Part shown: positions 58,341-64,000 of the stretch, piece after piece
Position numbering within the stretch: position 1 is the stretch's first letter
How the letters are laid out: the number at the start of each line of letters is the position of its first letter
Assembly: GCA_964017045.1 (NCBI GenBank)
Contig: OZ024807.1
Coordinates: 20,197,096-20,261,095 of the forward strand
From: Omphiscola glabra
Taxonomy: Eukaryota > Mollusca > Gastropoda > Lymnaeidae
Reading direction: 5' to 3'
DNA length: 64,000 nucleotides
Notes under the pieces: generated by a model
Databases searched by the model: none
Told to the model about the DNA's origin: nothing
The model's input: the letters and a program-made list of their open reading frames with translations, nothing else
Made by a program: the position numbers and the translations under genes

Positions 58341-60853
58341 GGAAATTAGTAAAACACAGTAAGGTTAAACCTGATCAAAGGAACGCAACAAAACAACGAA
58401 CGTGTCGGCAGGAAGCCTTCATCAGCGAACAAACAGAAACAAGAATAAAATTAAAAAATGTATCAAAAAATATATAATATAGCACTTAGCTCAGAAATAG
58501 TATCCAAGAGGGCAGCAAAAGATAAGTGACAGAGAGTAAGTGGGAGAAAGGTTAAATAGGGAAGAGGGAAAGAAAAGAGGAGAAATAAGTCCACTGCGAT
58601 AGGTCGTGACGTGGAGGGGCGGAGCCAGGTTCAAACAGTGAATAGAGACATGACATTCAAACCATGTGGGTACAAGGTGTTATAGGTCAGAATAAGCTTG
58701 TGCTCCAAATTCACCCGGCTGGGTGTGTTCGTGCTGGCCACAATCGCACAAATAGAAAAGTCCGCCTTGCCCTGGTGGTCGGCCCTATTGAAGTGTTTGG
58801 AGACAGGACACTGTTTATCTTGTGTAATATTACGGAGGTGTTCAGTACATCGGTCAGAGAGTCTGCGTCCTGTCTCCCCAATGTATGACATCTGGCAGCG
58901 GGTGCAAACAATAGCGTAGATAACATTGCGGCTAGTACAAAGGAAGCCGCCGCGTATCTGAAAACTACCCTTAGGGAAATGTATGTTTTGAGCCTGGAAG
59001 ACAAAAGGGCAAGTGTTGCATCGGCTGCGGCCACATGGCTTGGTCCCGAAGTGGGAGGGGGCAGCATTGATACGACTGTGTACAAGGAGGTCTCTCAGAT
59101 TTTTGTCCCGTCTAAAAACAATGAGAGGCGGGGAGGAGAAGATGTCACGTGTCTCATTGTCTGCGAGTAATATAGAACGGTTTTTAAGGAAAACACGTTT
59201 AGCTATCAGATTGTGTGGGTGATAAGTGATGATAAGTTTGGTCCTGTCAACATTGTCGCTCAGACGAGGCCTGAATGCATCAGCACGGGTTATCTTCTTA
59301 ACCCTTTGAAGGGCTGATGAAAGTACTGTCTCCGGGTAAGACCTACACCGGAAATAGTCTATCATCTCAAGTGCTTTGTCCCAAAAGTCCTCCTCCGACT
59401 GACAAAGTCGACGAAGACGAAGTAATTGAGAAAAAGGAATAGAGTCTTTACAGGATTTAGGGTGGGAGGAGGAGTAGAGTAGATAGCTGTGGCTGTCAGT
59501 AGGCTTAAAGTAGGCGGAGGTGAGTAGGCTGTCAGTGTGAAGGGTGACTGTGATGTCCAAGAAGTTGACTGAGGTTTCAGAGATAAGAGATGTGAATTTA
59601 ATGGAGGGGTGAAAGGAGCCTACAAAGTCAATGAAAAGGTCAAGTTCGCTCCTCTCCATGGTGGTGACCCCTATACCGTTATCTATGTACCTTTTATAGA
59701 ATTCGGGAAGACGTCCAGTATAGCTGCTTTCGACCATGTGTTCGAAATGTCCCATAAACAAGCATGCATAGCTGGGTCCCATTTTGGTCCCCATAGCAAC
59801 ACCACTGATTTGGTCGAAGAACTGGTCTCCAAACTCAAACGAATTGAGGGTAAGGACCAGTTCAGCCAATCGGAGGAGAGTGTTGGTGGGTATTGAGGGA
59901 TGGGGTTTAGTCTCGAGAAAGAATTTGAGAGCTAAAAGACCGTCAGTGTGGGGGATAGAAGTGTATAAAGAACATACATCAAGAAGAAATAGATGATGTT
60001 TCTTTTCAGGAGGGATCATGAAAGATTCGAAGGTTTGTAGAGCATGGTTGGTGTCCTTGATATAAGTAGGCAGTGAGGATACGATTGGTTGAAAGACTCC
60101 ATCAAGGAATTCCGAGATATGTTCAGTGGGGCAAGAGCATGCTGAGACAATAGGTCTGCCAGGGTTACCGTACTTGTGTATTTTGGGAAGTAGGTAAAAG
60201 CATGGCTTGCCGAGGTCACTATCAAAGATGTGTAAGGCAGAGGCCGATTTAGGGAGTGCCGATTCTGCAATCATTTTCTTGATAGTCTCTTTTACCATGT
60301 TGTTATGTTTGGTAAGAGGGTTGTTGGTCCTCGGTTGGTAGAACTGGCTGTCTTCTAGTTGCCTATGGGCCTCCTTGATGTACAAATCTTTGTCCCACAC
60401 AACAACAGCACCCCCTTTGTCAGCTGGTTTGATGACGATATCTTTACGGCTTCGTAGCTTGGAGAGTGCATGTGATTCTTTTTTAGAGAGATTAGATTTA
60501 CGGAGTGGATGCAAAGAGAGGTTCTTGATTTCTTGTTCCGTGCTCCTTTTATATAGGTCTAAAGCTTTGGATTGGTTAGATGGTGGTGTCCAAGTGGATT
60601 TGCGTTCTGGGTGAAACGGGAATAACTCATCCTCAGGGAGGTCAGTACTTTTCCCAGCGAAGTGAAACTGAAGTCTCAAGGAACGAAAATAGCGATGGGA
60701 ATCCGAAAGTAGTTGGTAACGATCGCTGGATGGTTGCAGAGGAATAAATTTAAGGCCTTTAGAGAGTAGCGACCTTTCGTCATCAGAGAGTGGAAGTTCA
60801 GGGGGGATGCAAACGACTAAGTTGTTGCCAGTGGCAGTGCGATGAGGGCGCCC
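58340..60853 (-). mobile_element. Penelope-like retroelement (RT and GIY-YIG endonuclease)
   Basis: An open frame of about 740 codons runs from 60853 to the stop at 58631, with no ATG near its start. An in-frame TGA at 60854-60856 lies just upstream, so the N-terminus is probably truncated. Order of domains: N-terminal LSKGLKFIPL; reverse transcriptase with DVCSLYTSIPHTDGL, GVAMGTKMGPSYACLFMG and motif C RYIDNGIG; the linker CGRSRCNTC; GIY-YIG endonuclease with YAIVCTRC, YIGETGRR, EHL and the late E of NLEHKLI; end YPHGLNV. This layout is diagnostic of endonuclease-bearing Penelope-like elements. Motif C normally reads YxDD; here the second D is N (codon AAC at 59680-59678). The frame is otherwise intact, so it is a young copy, absent from the left duplicate. 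Confidence 0.9.
58395..58432 (-). ncRNA. Possible degenerate hammerhead ribozyme motif in the Penelope-like 3' UTR
   Basis: Minus strand: CTGATGA (58425-58419), then a GGC...GCC stem, then GACA where the conserved GAAA is expected. Hammerhead ribozymes are known in the terminal repeats of Penelope-like elements. The core is off by one base and stem I pairs poorly by eye, so activity is doubtful. Confidence 0.3.
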
Positions 60854-60859
60854 TCAGAA

Positions 60860-61560
60860 CTCAAATTGTCTATTTATTCAATGCAAAAATTTATCTGATT
60901 TAATAACCGCGCCTAATAAAATTGATAATGTATTTCCCCCTTCCTAAAAGTAAAATTAATAAATATAATAGATTGCTTTTTAAATTGCTACAATTTAAAA
61001 AATGAAATACAATTTTTGCTTTTTATTTTTAACGTTTAATAAATTTTTACTTTTATTCTTTTCAAAAATATACATTTATGAAATTTAAAAATTAGTAAAA
61101 TAAATTTTAAAAAGAAACCCTAACCTTTAAATATACTTTTAATAAGAAAATGCCGTTTAATGCAATCAGTGCAGCGAAACTACATATCCAAATAGCATCC
61201 ACTAATGCACTTATCACTCATTTAAATAAGAACAAAGCATTTGAAATGCAAAAAAATTGTTTTTGCGTAAGTAAGTGGATTACAATCCCCTGGATGATTT
61301 TATTAATTTCTTTAAAACTCTGTTTGGGGGAGGGGGAAGTTGACAAAATGAATTTGACAAATAATTTGCCTTCTTAGGTACATATATATGGGGGTTAGGA
61401 AATATAGTGTGAACAATTTTATATCTTTAAATCCAATGATATTACTGTTGTGAAAAATAGATGCTATATTCTCATTTTACGAATTAAGAAAATAAATGAC
61501 GTTAACACAACGTAAGTACATTTACAAAAGTATATCCATGAATATCAAAACCCATTCATT
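60860..61560. other. AT-rich stretch absent from the left duplicate
   Basis: Very AT-rich, with no gene. Text near 61420-61460 recurs near 41965-42005. Confidence 0.4.
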
Positions 61561-61569
61561 TTACAAAGA

Positions 61570-62010
61570 ATTACCAGTTTTGGACCGGGGCCCTATAGTA
61601 GTTTTTCTTTCTAATGTGAGCTATTTAAATATAATGTCCGTATGAGTTCCTATACTATTCATCTGAATGCGATAAACGTTCAGTGAGTTGTTGTGTGCAG
61701 GCCCGCATTAGGTTTCTAAAGAAGTGCAAATATTTTACAATATTCCGCTTTGGGCCGGGGGCCTTAAATTCTTTTTTTTTCTTATATGAGCTATGTAAAT
61801 ATAACGTCAAGCAGAGCTATTGCATAAGTGGGTGGAATTACTGTGACATTTCATTTTGTATATGTGACTTAATAAATAGGTTTCTGATTTAGTACAAATA
61901 TTTCACAATATTACTTTTGGGGCCGGGGGCCCTAAATTTGTTTATATGTAATAAATGAGCCATATAAATATAATTTCAAACATAGCTATTGCATGGGGGG
62001 ATCAATCGCT
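61570..62010. repeat. Three diverged repeat units of about 170 bp
   Basis: The motif 'TTTTGGGCCGGGGGCCCTA' and its flank (GAGCTATGTAAATATAA) appears near 61580, 61750 and 61918. The following phrase 'CAAGCAGAGCTATTGCAT' appears in the last two. Units are about 165-172 bp. No coding capacity. Confidence 0.7.
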
Positions 62011-62039
62011 ATATGTTTTGGGACTAAATTTGGAAAATC

Positions 62040-63085
62040 CATGTTTCCCACACGGACAGCTGCGTGTGGTCTGCTGACTCTTCTTAAAACCTTCTATTTA
62101 ATTCGAATACGCACCAGACGGTTAAAAAAAGGTGTTTATTAGAAGAACTTACAAAAAAATTATTAAAACACGGACACTTTATTTCGATGAGTGGCATTGC
62201 AACGCATGCCGGGTACTCGCTAGTAATGAATAAAACAAAGTAGCATTTAAAGTATAAAAAAAACGAGAATTAAAAGAATACAAACTATACCAAATAATAT
62301 ATTTTTGTTAATGTAGGCATATAAAAATAAAATGTTTTAATCAGAGGTAATACAACATTTGTTGTGAGGCAACAGTCTGGTAAACGTTTAGCCAAATGAA
62401 ATGTTTTAGTTTTTAATTTTTTTTTTAAATACTTGATATGCCAGCGTTGTCATTATCTTTAATACAACATGGTGTAAATACCAGAATAGTCCACCATCAA
62501 TTGAATTTAACCAAAATCAATTTGCGTCTTCGTGTTTGATACATTTAATTTTGATTTTCTTATTGAGCTTTTAAAATCCTGGTTGAGGCGTATTAAACAG
62601 TTTAACTTTTGCTGTTCCGAAACATAGATGCACACTTTTGTAGAAGATTGTTGGCAAATTTTTGCGGTCAATACTAGAATTCATAAATCATTCTAAAGAA
62701 TATTACAGTGTAGCTAAATTATAATATTACTATTTATAGCCAAACTACTAGTAAAGCCTAAACCATAATTTAATTTAATAGCACATTTTATCATTGAAAA
62801 AATTGAGGTAAACAAATAAGACTGAAGAGGCTACAATACATTTTTTTAAAAAAAATATATAATGACAATTGTTGAAAAGGCTCTCTTATTTGATCTTATT
62901 AAAGCATACTTTGAAATAATATTTAATCGTGAGTTCTTTAGTGCAATTCGCTTCATCCTTATGGTAATTTTCATATATGGTGAAACCAACTAAACATAAA
63001 CAAATCATTGGTAGTGCTCCACAACTTCCTCATTACCAGGCAAAACAGTTTGTACTGATAAAAAAAAAAAAAAAAAATTAGACTT
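62040..63085. other. Intergenic stretch, nothing supported
   Basis: AT-rich, with no exon or element end recognised. Confidence 0.4.
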
Positions 63086-63860
63086 AATTTAAAGTTAAAT
63101 ATATATTATACATTCATATGTTCCAAAATGCAGCACCCGTCTTTAAGAGATTATAGATTATATATGTGTACTTGTTAATACATAAATAAAACGATGTATT
63201 ATTAAATGTAAACTAGTCTAACATTATGATTATGACTGTATTGCTAAAGGGATCACTGCTAATCATAATAAGTCTAAACTGCGTTATACGAATTCTCATA
63301 AGTGCATAAACATATAAAAAGTATATTTTTTTCGATTGCTATCCAGTTTCTATTTATAGCATGACATATTAAGCATGATGGCCTACTAAGATATGAACAT
63401 GAAATAACACTTGAGAAACACTAAGTGGGTTCCGGTACAATGGATTTAACATGGCATGACTATTAATCATTTGCTGGGGGTGGGGTGGGGGGAGAGGGAA
63501 GCCTATTCAAAATAAAGCCCGGGCTAAGACGTTTATGACCTTGACTGCCGTCAAACCTAATACAATCTCGCTGATGTTGGTGCTGTGCATAATTTATTCA
63601 CCAGCACACACTAAAGGTTAATGCTTTCATTGGCTTTATTGTAATTGGTGGCGAGCGTTACAATGCATGCATTCAAGTCTAGAGGCTTATAAAATTGGCA
63701 GCCTTGGTTTAAATACAAAACAAACTTAAACAGAATGAATGCAAAATCTTTTGACAAAAAAAGTTTTAAAATAATTTTACATTTTTAACTATTCGACTTT
63801 AATATACGCAGTTTATGCCATGTATATAGGCTTATTATTGACTCTGTTTTACGAAGTTAA
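63085..63860. repeat. Segmental duplication, right copy (part 2)
   Basis: Collinear with 5270-6035: 'CTTAAGAGATTATA', 'AATACATAAATAAAACG', 'TCTAACATTATGATT', 'GGGATCA.TGCTAATCATAAT', 'CACTAAGTGGGTTC' and 'TGCATGCATT.AAGTC'. Similarity fades after about 63860. Confidence 0.8.
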
Positions 63861-64000
63861 ACAAGAATCATTAGTGTAGCGTTCTTCATTGTTATAGTAA
63901 AATTTACCGCTTTTGAAACGAATTAAACATAAATAAATCATTTGTGGGTGTTAAAGGTGTTCCATATTTCCAGTCATAAAATTTTGAATAGTGATTAAAA

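Noticed and set aside
58664..60614. Plus-strand and other-frame open frames within the Penelope-like element
   Set aside because: Shadows of the 740-codon reverse-transcriptase/endonuclease frame.

Overview
The window looks like animal nuclear DNA, most likely a mollusc and probably a heterobranch snail (inference). It is strongly AT-rich, genes are split by long introns with clean GT/AG borders, and there are many decayed retroelements (a Penelope-like element, several LINE 3' ends, a Ty3/Gypsy relic), SINE/MITE-like pieces and simple repeats. No bacterial features, rRNA, CRISPR array or convincing functional tRNA was seen.

The central content is a cluster of single-pass transmembrane, receptor-like genes. 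Gene 1 (minus strand, 1-758, cut by the left edge) shows only its signal-peptide exon and first ectodomain exon. Gene 2 (plus strand, 22662-37966) can be assembled from nine exons whose phases all agree. It gives about 1201 residues: signal peptide, N-glycosylated cysteine-rich/Ig-like ectodomain, one membrane helix, and a very large cytoplasmic part with 25 ankyrin repeats in one 2.6 kb exon. Gene 3 (minus strand, 44086-51537) is a paralogue of gene 1 with an Ig-like ectodomain, one membrane helix and a short acidic tail carrying YDEI and YDTL motifs. The cluster therefore pairs related ectodomains with two very different intracellular ends. Such clusters of diverse single-pass proteins are known in snail immunity (for example the polymorphic transmembrane clusters of Biomphalaria), so an immune-receptor role is plausible but not shown by the sequence.

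The surroundings show repeated duplication. The left end (about 1-6035) and the right part (about 50640-58160, resuming at 63085-63860) are diverged copies of one segment. Each copy holds the start of an expressed-looking gene, a shared LINE relic, a field of diverged repeats and a second, broken copy of the signal-peptide exon. A LINE (53820-54940) and the Penelope-like element (58340-60853) are present only in the right copy. A second duplicated pair (about 11740-13180 and 38280-39430) places the 3' flank of the ankyrin gene also near 12 kb, where no ankyrin gene remains.

Between these lie tandem repeats (17-bp unit at 10860-11570, 14 exact-length copies of a 22-bp unit at 18149-18456, a TA tract at 58256-58340), a 154-bp hAT-like MITE with an 8-bp target-site duplication, and a 1.5 kb inverted-repeat element inside intron 5 of gene 2. 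The rest is AT-rich intergenic or intronic DNA in which I see no supported gene.
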